Made by a program: the position numbers and the translations under genes. Shown one piece after another: positions 31,091-37,887 of a stretch of DNA of 37,887 nucleotides. How positions within the stretch are numbered: position 1 is the first letter of the stretch; every line of letters starts with the position of its first letter. The DNA comes from CAUTNH01 sp963543845 (GTDB lineage Bacteria; Bacillota_I; Bacilli_A; Acholeplasmatales; Acholeplasmataceae): positions 1-37,887 of the forward strand of contig CAUUCL010000010.1 of NCBI GenBank assembly GCA_963543845.1. Reading direction: 5' to 3'. The notes under the pieces are model-generated. The model was not told the origin of the DNA. It searched no databases and saw nothing but the letters and a program-made list of their open reading frames with translations.

Positions 31091-32513
31091 TGCCCTTTTA
31101 TATGTAGCAATTAGTATTTTATTAGTATTTGCAACAATTTTTAAACTAAGAAGACTAATTGTCATATATAAAGCAAGCAATTATAAAATTAAACAATTTG
31201 TAAAAAATAAAACTTGGGAGTTTTTTTTACTTGATTTTATTATTTTACTTTCGATTTATATTACATTTATTAAATTTAGTGAAAAAGAAAATATTATTAC
31301 TCTCTTAATTTTAATAATACTTTCAATATTTTATGTCTCGCTTCTTTTAAGAAATATAAAAGAGAAAATAAATTATAAAGATTCAAGAAAAATTACTAAA
31401 TTTATCTTTTTATTTCACTTTGTATTTTATATGCTAGGACTAGCAATATTTATTTATTTTTTCGGGATTAAATATATTTTTTATGTAAGTTTTTACAATG
31501 CTTTTTTTATAACTTATCTTTTTATTATAAGAATTCCTCTTGATAAGTTCTATCTTAAATTATCAGAAAAAAAATACCTTAAAAAATTAAAAAAGTTAGA
31601 ATTTAATAATAATCTTTTTATTGCTTGTGGCAATTTAGCAAATAGTTTTAAAAACTTAGTTGTTGTCTCAATTTTAAAAAAATATAACCTTACAACTAAT
31701 CTTGAATCTCTTCAAAGCAAGGCTGAGCTTTTTGAGAAGATTTATCTTTTAAAAAATAAAAAAAATAGTATAATTAGTATAAATGATTTTTCATTTATTA
31801 AAGATTTAATAAATATTAAAAATATAAACTTTATCCTGTTTAATCCAGATGATAAAAACTTAATAGATTTAGGTATAAAAAATGATAATAAGAATAGTAA
31901 TGGCATTATCTACCTAATAAATAATAAGGTATATAATCTATCAAACAGTAGCGATTTTAAAATAAGAAAATGTCCTAATAATACATATGATTTATGTTTT
32001 AATAGTATGACTTTAAAAAACTTTAAAACTAATTTATTCTCAGAACTAAATTTAAAATTAGTCGCCTCGGTTCATTTATTTTATTATCTTACAGGATATA
32101 AATATAAAGAATTTGAAAATAATAATGTAATTGATTATTTTAAAGTAAGCATCGAAGAAGAGGTAAAAGTAATTGATTTTTCATCTTATTTAGACCTTGA
32201 TGTAATTAGAGCTGAACTTGGAAAAATAGATAATTTAAAAATAGTGGGGCTGATTAATTTTTATAATTTTTTAGAAATTTCCCAAAATTATATAAAACAG
32301 GTTGCAAAGCTTGCATCTTTATCATTTGATGGGGTCATATTTTTAAAAAAACGATATAATAATGTATTCTTAAATAATTTAATAGAAAATAAAAGATTAA
32401 AACATGTTCACTTTGCGAGATTTCCAGAAGATTGTATAAATAAGGCTTTCTCATTTTATGAGAAAAAGCCATATGTATTAGTTAGAATAAATTTTATAAA
32501 GGAGATAATATGA
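31071..32513 (+). CDS. Membrane protein with degenerate MurF-like ligase domain
   Basis: 480 residues. Five or so membrane helices (about 5-160) precede a soluble part (about 185-480). No family is certain, but the soluble part follows the order of a Mur ligase: FIACGNLANSFKNLVVVSIL where a GTNGKTT loop would be; NLFSELNLKLVASVHLFYYLTGY like the helix after GxHN; VIDFSSYLDLDVIRAELGKI like the MurF DDSYNANPxSMxAAL segment; and a final KPYVLVRIN like the GDxVLVKGS end. The P-loop Gly-Lys-Thr is missing, so ATP-dependent ligation is not expected. It sits between the DUF624 protein and GH38 enzyme in one operon (ATGA overlap with GH38). It could be a wall-related pseudoenzyme, or the resemblance may be chance. 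Confidence 0.5.
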   Translation: MKIPYVNALLYVAISILLVFATIFKLRRLIVIYKASNYKIKQFVKNKTWEFFLLDFIILLSIYITFIKFSEKENIITLLILIILSIFYVSLLLRNIKEKINYKDSRKITKFIFLFHFVFYMLGLAIFIYFFGIKYIFYVSFYNAFFITYLFIIRIPLDKFYLKLSEKKYLKKLKKLEFNNNLFIACGNLANSFKNLVVVSILKKYNLTTNLESLQSKAELFEKIYLLKNKKNSIISINDFSFIKDLINIKNINFILFNPDDKNLIDLGIKNDNKNSNGIIYLINNKVYNLSNSSDFKIRKCPNNTYDLCFNSMTLKNFKTNLFSELNLKLVASVHLFYYLTGYKYKEFENNNVIDYFKVSIEEEVKVIDFSSYLDLDVIRAELGKIDNLKIVGLINFYNFLEISQNYIKQVAKLASLSFDGVIFLKKRYNNVFLNNLIENKRLKHVHFARFPEDCINKAFSFYEKKPYVLVRINFIKEII

Positions 32514-35143
32514 AAAAAACTATTCATATAATATCCCATTCTCACCTTGACAGGGAATGGTATATGCCATTTGAAAAACACAGATACAATGTCGTAAGAC
32601 TAATTGATGATATTATGCATCAAAAAGAAACCGATGAAAATTTTAAATCATTTCACTTGGATGGTCAAATGATTCCTGTTTTTGATTATCTTGAGATAAA
32701 ACCATGGGAAAAAGATAGATTTTTTAGGCACATTAAAGACGGAGTTATAAATGTTGGTCCTTGGTATATTTTACAAGACTGCTTTTTAACAAGCGCTGAG
32801 GCGAATATTAGAAATATGCAAATAGGACTTTATCATGCAAGAAAAATTGGAGCAGAACCTGTAATGATTGGATATTTTCCTGACACATTTGGAAATATAT
32901 CACAAGCTCCGCAAATTTTAAAAAAGTTTGGAATTGATACTGCTGCATTTGGTAGAGGTCTTAATGAGGTAGGATTTGACAATAAAATAGTTGAGCAAAA
33001 AGGAATTAACCAATCAGAGTTAATTTGGGAATCACCTGATGGAAGCAAGGTTAATGCTATCTTTTTTGCGAACTGGTATTGCAATGCCTGTGATATTCCA
33101 TTTGACAGTGATGATAATATTGTAGAATTTTTTAAAGTCGCAATTCAAAGAATGGAAAAATTTTCTAGAATTGATGATTTACTAGCTCTTAATGGTTGTG
33201 ATCACCTTCCACTTAGAAAAGATATTGGAAGAATAGTTAAACTTTTAAATGAAAGATTGCCTGAATATAATTTTATTCATTCGGATTTTAAACAATATAT
33301 GAAAAAATTAAATGAATCAAAGGATAAATTTAGCGATAAAGTCTTTAAAGGCGAGATAAATGCTCAATTTACAACAGGCTATAATCTTTTAATAAATACT
33401 GCCTCAACTAGGGTTGATATTAAAAGAATGAACTACGACACTCAAAACCGTCTTGAAAAAGAAGCAGAACCAATTGCGACTATTAACTATATCTTTACTA
33501 AAAAATATGATGAGTATGAACTTTTATACTCCTGGAAAAAACTACTTGAAAATCACCCGCATGACTCAATTTGCTCATGCAGTGTTGATGATGTTAACAG
33601 CGAGGTTGTTTCAAGATTTAAAAAAGCTTATCAAGTTGCAACAACTGTAAGAGATGAGGCTTTTTGTAATTTTTCATACCTTGTTAAAAATGATACTGCA
33701 AATGATGCGATTTTATTTTTTAACAAGTTCCCTAATAAATTATCATCTAATGCTCATGCTACAATGGCATTTGATCCAAAATTAAGAATTAAAGAAATTG
33801 AAATAATTGATAAATTTGGAAATGTAGTTCCTTCAAGATATGAAAAAAGACCATTTTACTATACTTACTCAGTTCCAAAAGAAGGCTTTAGAAGATCGCA
33901 ATTTCAAGATCTATTTGACATTGAGTTTTTAGTTAACGATGTTCCACCACTTGGTTATATGATGTATTATGTAAGACCTATTAAAGAAAAAGTAGAAATT
34001 CCATTTAAAAAGACATCGCAATTTATGGAAAATGATTTTGTCAAGCTTGAATTTAATGAAGATGGAACATTTAACTTGCTTAATAAAAAAAGTGGCAGAG
34101 TATTAAAGGATTTAAACTATTTTGAATATACATGTGATATAGGTGAAGAGTATAACTATAAGCAATCGCTTGATAATTTAACAATTTTATCAAAAGGACA
34201 AAAAGCTAAAATTACTAAAACCGTATCAGATAATGTAAAAGAGGTTATGAGAGTTAACCTTTCTTTAAAACTTCCAAAAGAGCGCAATGAAAATAATGCA
34301 AGCTCTAATTTGGAAAAGCTTGAACTTGAGTATGATGTAATTTTATTTAAAAATAATAAATTTCCAATTATTAAATTGAGAATAAATAACAACATTAAAG
34401 ATTATAGACTTCGTGCTATTTTTAACACTCATATAAATACTAAAAATGTTTACTCAGAGGGTCAGTTTGACCTTGTTAAAAGAGATATCTATCCTTGGGC
34501 TGGTTGGATAAATCCAGTTAGAACTGATAGATTTGATAATTTTGTAATGCTTAAAGATGAAACTGATGGTTTTTTAATATCATCTAAAGGTCTTCATGAG
34601 TATGAGGTTATAAGAAATAATCCTGATATGCCAATTGCTCTTACCTTAATTAGAGCAATCGGAGAGATGGGCGATTTTGGATTTTTCCCAACACCTGATT
34701 CACAGCTTCAAAAAACTGTTAATGTTGAGTATATGATTGAATACTTTGACATAGATGAAGAAGATGATTATATAAAAGAGGCTTATAAGTTTAAATCTAG
34801 AAAAATATTCGGCTGGCAAGTTGAGAAAAACAGCAAAGGATATCTTCCAAGTGAGGATTTTTTTATGGACTTAGATAATAAAAAAATTCAAATGTCTGCA
34901 TTTAAAAAAGCGTTTTTTAAAAAGGGTGTTGTTGCAAGATTTTACTCGATTTCATTTAAAGATGAAGTTGCAAAAATTAAAATAAATCAAAACATCTTTA
35001 AAAAAGTATCACTTCTTAATTTAAACGAGGATGTAATAAGTGTTTTACCTGTTAAAAATGGCGAGATTGAAATAAATTTTAAACCAAAAGAAATTATCAC
35101 TTTATTATTTGATTTAAAGGAGCAAAAAAATGGAGAAATTTAA
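32510..35143 (+). CDS. Alpha-mannosidase, glycoside hydrolase family 38
   Basis: 877 residues, cytosolic (no signal peptide). The N-terminal catalytic domain has the zinc motif HSHLDREW (10-17) and the nucleophile Asp125 in YFPDTFGN. HPHDSICSCSVDDVN (near 350) carries the other zinc-site His/Asp. The rest is the usual beta-sandwich C-terminal domains. It cuts alpha-mannosyl residues from imported oligosaccharides, similar to the bacterial MngB type, though the exact linkage or 2-O-glycerate form cannot be told. AAAGGAGATAAT before the ATG; it overlaps both neighbours, so it is in one operon with the DUF624, MurF-like and M3 genes. Confidence 0.94.
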   Translation: MKKTIHIISHSHLDREWYMPFEKHRYNVVRLIDDIMHQKETDENFKSFHLDGQMIPVFDYLEIKPWEKDRFFRHIKDGVINVGPWYILQDCFLTSAEANIRNMQIGLYHARKIGAEPVMIGYFPDTFGNISQAPQILKKFGIDTAAFGRGLNEVGFDNKIVEQKGINQSELIWESPDGSKVNAIFFANWYCNACDIPFDSDDNIVEFFKVAIQRMEKFSRIDDLLALNGCDHLPLRKDIGRIVKLLNERLPEYNFIHSDFKQYMKKLNESKDKFSDKVFKGEINAQFTTGYNLLINTASTRVDIKRMNYDTQNRLEKEAEPIATINYIFTKKYDEYELLYSWKKLLENHPHDSICSCSVDDVNSEVVSRFKKAYQVATTVRDEAFCNFSYLVKNDTANDAILFFNKFPNKLSSNAHATMAFDPKLRIKEIEIIDKFGNVVPSRYEKRPFYYTYSVPKEGFRRSQFQDLFDIEFLVNDVPPLGYMMYYVRPIKEKVEIPFKKTSQFMENDFVKLEFNEDGTFNLLNKKSGRVLKDLNYFEYTCDIGEEYNYKQSLDNLTILSKGQKAKITKTVSDNVKEVMRVNLSLKLPKERNENNASSNLEKLELEYDVILFKNNKFPIIKLRINNNIKDYRLRAIFNTHINTKNVYSEGQFDLVKRDIYPWAGWINPVRTDRFDNFVMLKDETDGFLISSKGLHEYEVIRNNPDMPIALTLIRAIGEMGDFGFFPTPDSQLQKTVNVEYMIEYFDIDEEDDYIKEAYKFKSRKIFGWQVEKNSKGYLPSEDFFMDLDNKKIQMSAFKKAFFKKGVVARFYSISFKDEVAKIKINQNIFKKVSLLNLNEDVISVLPVKNGEIEINFKPKEIITLLFDLKEQKNGEI

Positions 35144-36821
35144 CGATTTAAAATATGAAAGACCAGATTTATATAAGTATGAAAGTGATGTTAAAAAATT
35201 ATTTAAAGATTTTGAAAATAAAAGCTTAGATGAAAAAATTAAAACTGTAGAAGAATATTTTAAACTATCAGATAAGCTATCATCTATTATTGAACTTGCT
35301 CAAATAAGAGCAACTATTAACAGATTAGATAAATTTTACAAAGAAGAAGAAGATTTTTTAAATGAGAATTTACCAAAACTAGGAGTTGTTGATGAGATGG
35401 TAAATAATTATTTAATTAAATCAAAAGAAAGAGAATCGCTTGAAAAGCATTTTGGTAAATTATTATTTACAAAAATAGAAAAGCAAATTAAAACCTTTTC
35501 AGAAAAAATAATTCCTTACATGCAAGATGAAAATAAGCTTGTAACAAAGTATGAGCAAATCCTATCAGGTGCTGAAATAAATTTTAATAATGAAGTTTTA
35601 AATCTTACACAATTTGGAAAGTATGTAACATCAACTGATAGAAGCATAAGAAAAAGCGCAAATGAGGCTATTTGGAAGTTTTTTGAAGATAATAAGGATA
35701 ATATAAATACTATCTATGATGAGATGGTAAAAGTAAGAAATAAAATGGCACTTGAACTTGGATATGATAACTACTGTCAAATGTCTTATGATATACTTCA
35801 AAGAATTGGCTATGATCAAAATGATATTAAATGCTACCGTGAGCAAATTAAAAAAAGCGTTAAAAAACTAGCTAAATACTTTAAAGGCCTTCAAGAAAAA
35901 GAGCTTAGAATCGCTAATTTAAAATACTATGATACTGTGATGAATTTTAAAAATGGTAATCCTAAGCCATGTGGGAATTCAGCTGAGCTTTTAGATATTG
36001 CAAAGAATATGTATGATGAAATGTCAAAAGAGACATCTGAGTTTTTTAACATGATGATTGAAAGAAACCTACTTGACCTTGATGCTAAAAAAGGAAAACA
36101 AGGTGGAGGGTATTGTACTTACTTGCCATATTTTAATGCTCCTTTCATCTTTTCGAATTTTAATGGTACAAGTGCGGATGTTGACGTTTTAACTCATGAA
36201 ACGGGGCATGCATTCCAAGTTTATCAAAGCAAAGACAATATCTCGCCTTACCGCTGGCCTAGTATGGAAGGCGCTGAGGTATTTTCAATGAGTATGGAGT
36301 TTTTTGCATGGCCTTGGATGAAAAACTTTTTTAAAGGTGATTATAAAAAATATTTATTTATGCATTTAAAAGATGCGATTATGTTTCTTCCTTATGGGGC
36401 ATTAATTGATCACTTCCAAGAAAAAGTTTACGAAAACCCTAATTTAACCCAAGATGAGAGAAATAAACTTTTTAGAGAATTAGAAAAAGAATATCTTCCA
36501 TATAAAAACTATGATGGAAATAAATTCTTAGAAGATGGTATGTTTTATTTTCGTCAAGGACATGTTTTTGCATCTCCTTTTTACTACATTGACTATACCC
36601 TTGCCCAAGTTATCGCATTTCAGTTTTTAAATTTAGATAATATAAATCATGAAAAAGCTTGGGAGAAGTATTTAGAAATGTGTAAAATTGGTGGAAGTAA
36701 GTCTTTTGTTGATTTAATAGAGGATGCAAATCTTATAAATCCATTTAAAGATGGTTCGATTAAGAAAATTTTAAAGCCTTTAACTATGCAAATTAAAAAA
36801 CTTGCAAAAGATTTATTTTAA
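35130..36821 (+). CDS. M3-family oligoendopeptidase (PepF-like)
   Basis: 563 residues, a usual length for the shorter PepF-like M3 enzymes. The zinc site HETGH is at 356-360, and Glu383 in GAEVFSMSMEFF supplies the third ligand. FRQGHVFASPFYYIDYTLAQVIAF near 480 is the substrate-cleft His/Tyr segment of the family. No signal peptide, so it degrades imported peptides in the cytosol. AAAGGAG precedes the ATG, which overlaps the GH38 gene by 14 nt. No terminator follows before the next promoter. Confidence 0.94.
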   Translation: MEKFNDLKYERPDLYKYESDVKKLFKDFENKSLDEKIKTVEEYFKLSDKLSSIIELAQIRATINRLDKFYKEEEDFLNENLPKLGVVDEMVNNYLIKSKERESLEKHFGKLLFTKIEKQIKTFSEKIIPYMQDENKLVTKYEQILSGAEINFNNEVLNLTQFGKYVTSTDRSIRKSANEAIWKFFEDNKDNINTIYDEMVKVRNKMALELGYDNYCQMSYDILQRIGYDQNDIKCYREQIKKSVKKLAKYFKGLQEKELRIANLKYYDTVMNFKNGNPKPCGNSAELLDIAKNMYDEMSKETSEFFNMMIERNLLDLDAKKGKQGGGYCTYLPYFNAPFIFSNFNGTSADVDVLTHETGHAFQVYQSKDNISPYRWPSMEGAEVFSMSMEFFAWPWMKNFFKGDYKKYLFMHLKDAIMFLPYGALIDHFQEKVYENPNLTQDERNKLFRELEKEYLPYKNYDGNKFLEDGMFYFRQGHVFASPFYYIDYTLAQVIAFQFLNLDNINHEKAWEKYLEMCKIGGSKSFVDLIEDANLINPFKDGSIKKILKPLTMQIKKLAKDLF

Positions 36822-36823
36822 AC

Positions 36824-36852
36824 TTGAAAAAAAGAAAATAATTTGTTATAAT
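36824..36852 (+). promoter_or_regulatory. Strong promoter of the 34-codon leaderless ORF
   Basis: TTGAAA (36824-36829), 17-nt spacer and extended -10 TGTTATAAT (hexamer 36847-36852). This is the best promoter match in the window. Confidence 0.8.
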
Positions 36853-36858
36853 TTACAC

Positions 36859-36963
36859 ATGAAAGTATTTAATGATTTAAAAAAATTAACTAATACCATA
36901 CCAGCACTAAGTTTTTTGCACCAATCATTATTTATGCCTACTAACAACTATAATTTTTTATAG
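36859..36963 (+). CDS. 34-residue leaderless ORF, possible leader peptide or small RNA
   Basis: ATG at 36859 is 6 nt after a very good -10 box, so the mRNA should start at or near the AUG. The frame reads MKVFNDLKKLTNTIP, then ALSFLHQSLF and MPTNNYNFL, ending at TAG (36961-36963). The stop codon lies inside the 3' arm of the terminator that closes this short transcript, so ribosomes finishing the ORF would cover and melt the hairpin. That arrangement suits an attenuator leader for the lipoprotein gene 42 nt downstream. The peptide matches no family I recognise. It could instead be a small regulatory RNA of about 110-120 nt with a chance ORF. Confidence 0.45.
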   Translation: MKVFNDLKKLTNTIPALSFLHQSLFMPTNNYNFL

Positions 36964-36978
36964 TTGTTTTTATTTTTG
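36943..36978 (+). terminator. Intrinsic terminator or attenuator before the repeat lipoprotein
   Basis: AACAACTATAA (36943-36953) and TTATAGTTGTT (36958-36968) form a perfect 11-bp stem around TTTT, followed by TTTATTTTTG. The stem is AT-rich. It separates the promoter at 36824 from the lipoprotein gene. Confidence 0.78.
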
Positions 36979-37004
36979 TTTTGTTTTAAAAAAGGAGGAA
37001 TAAA

Positions 37005-37887
37005 ATGAAAAAAACAAAAATATTATTTTTATCATTTCTATTTGCAATACTATCAGTTTTTTTAATTGCATGTGGAAATAATGCTAAAAAGGAGCTGGAA
37101 AAGTTAAATGTTCCAAGCGAGATTACAGAAGATTTAAATCTTCCTAAAACATCAGGCAAGTACCAAATTACTTGGACTGTGAAAGAAAATGAGTTTGCAA
37201 AAGTTGAAGATTCAATTTTAAAAATTGTTAAAGCACCTTTAAATGATACTCAAGTTTTTCTTACTGCAAAAATAGATAAAGCTGAAAAAGAATTTAAAAT
37301 TACTTTAAAGAAAAAAGAAGTTACTCCAGATCCTGAAAATACCGATGAGGAAACTGTAAAAAAAGCACTTGCTAAACTTGCAGTAAAAGATACTTTAAAA
37401 CATGATGAAAAACTAGCTCTTCCAAGTAAAGTTGACGGCGTTGATATTACATATGAAGAATTATCAACTTCGCTTTTAAAAATTGAAAATAACGAGGCTT
37501 ATCTAAATGATAATAACATTACTGAAGATAAGGAAGTTACACTTAAAGCAACACTAAAAAAAGGAACAGTTGAAAAGACAAAAGAGTTAAAAGTTAAATT
37601 TCTTAAAAAATCAACTAACCCTGAGCCATCAGATGATGAAAAATTAGTTAATGCAGCACTTGAAAATTTAACATTAAAAGCTGAATTTAACCACGATGAA
37701 GAAATTGCTTTAACTAAAAAAATCGGTGAGGTTGAAGTATCATTTTCTGAAGTTGGAACAAATCTTCTTAATATAACAGATGAAAAAGCATCACTAAAAG
37801 ATAATAATATTACAGAAGATAAAGAAGTTACGCTTAAAGCAACACTAAAAAAAGGAACAGTTGAAAAAACAAAGGAATTTAAGATAA
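37005..37887 (+). CDS. Repeat lipoprotein with atrophied Ig-like domains (3' end outside window)
   Basis: The first 294 codons are visible and the frame is open at the window end. AAAGGAGG stands 8 nt before ATG. Lipobox LIAC with Cys23. After residue 30 come Ig-like units: a first (about 30-103), then two of about 97 residues that each begin with a PDPENTDEE- or PEPSDDEK-like spacer. They go on to A-x-x-x-L-x-x-x-x-x-x-x-H-DE, a Val/Ile strand and the shared DNNITEDKEVTLKATLKKG. The layout is like atrophied bacterial Ig (aBig) domains in other Firmicutes surface proteins. The last two units are nearly identical over about 80 bases. More repeats or a functional domain may follow outside the window. 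No downstream promoter is clear; transcription probably comes through the terminator above. Confidence 0.75.
   Translation, partial: MKKTKILFLSFLFAILSVFLIACGNNAKKELEKLNVPSEITEDLNLPKTSGKYQITWTVKENEFAKVEDSILKIVKAPLNDTQVFLTAKIDKAEKEFKITLKKKEVTPDPENTDEETVKKALAKLAVKDTLKHDEKLALPSKVDGVDITYEELSTSLLKIENNEAYLNDNNITEDKEVTLKATLKKGTVEKTKELKVKFLKKSTNPEPSDDEKLVNAALENLTLKAEFNHDEEIALTKKIGEVEVSFSEVGTNLLNITDEKASLKDNNITEDKEVTLKATLKKGTVEKTKEFKI
37509..37880 (+). repeat. Two near-identical 80-bp direct repeats, 291 bp apart
   Basis: The segments starting at 37509 and 37800 match closely, with scattered, mostly third-position, differences. Both encode DNNITEDKEVTLKATLKKG followed by TVEKTKE. The 291-bp period equals 97 codons, one repeat unit of the lipoprotein. 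Confidence 0.85.

Noticed and set aside
1..37887. TGA read as tryptophan (Mollicutes code 4)
   Set aside because: Real genes end at TGA (polA, the ATPase at 8673, comEA) and Trp is encoded by TGG throughout.

Overview
The window is very AT-rich DNA from a low-GC Firmicutes/Bacilli relative, most likely a Mollicutes-like or small-genome lineage (Acholeplasma, Izemoplasma or RF39-type). This placement is an inference. The supporting evidence is the Firmicutes-specific gene set (recU, dnaB and dnaI behind polA-mutM-coaE, long-form hpf, cvfB, comEA/comEC), a ProRS of the archaeal/eukaryote-like short type, and TG-type lipoboxes on many surface lipoproteins. TGA is used as a stop (for example polA and the ATPase at 8673) and Trp is TGG, so the standard bacterial code applies, not the Mycoplasma code.

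Layout. 1-2150: end of an upstream gene, then metK with a coupled lipoprotein (minus strand). 2207-6062: recU (plus) converging on a minus-strand housekeeping run cvfB-proS-(eroded comFC)-hpf. 6114-8590: a lysine riboswitch controlling a fused binding-protein/permease plus ATPase amino-acid importer. 8630-15048: a MacB/FtsX-type ABC system in operon with an 854-residue repeat lipoprotein. 15045-18730: queT facing a surface operon of two TasA/camelysin-like secreted proteins and an M6-protease-like lipoprotein that has lost a metal ligand. 18750-20235: an AlbA/Schlafen-type regulator with phased repeats at its promoter. 20238-21425: TPP riboswitch plus an N-terminally extended ThiT. 21463-27631: polA-mutM-coaE-dnaB-dnaI. 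27635-30206: comEA-comEC. 30282-36821: DUF624 protein, a MurF-like membrane protein without a P-loop, a GH38 alpha-mannosidase and an M3 oligopeptidase. 36824-end: a strong promoter, a 34-codon leaderless ORF ending in an intrinsic terminator, then a repeat lipoprotein cut by the window end.

How the genes fit together. Vitamins and amino acids are scavenged under riboswitch control (lysine, thiamine, queuosine precursor). Replication/repair genes are compact and overlapping. DNA uptake genes are kept while comFC looks decayed. A large share of the accessory coding is cell-surface lipoproteins built from InlB-like or Ig-like repeats. A recurring feature is a TATAAT or TAAAAT box only 6-8 nt before the start codon, which predicts leaderless mRNAs for recU, queT, polA, the DUF624 gene and the 34-codon ORF.

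No tRNA, rRNA, insertion sequence, CRISPR array or prophage gene was recognised. The only gene-free stretch over 300 bases (8353-8672) is filled by the lysine riboswitch, its terminator and two divergent promoters.
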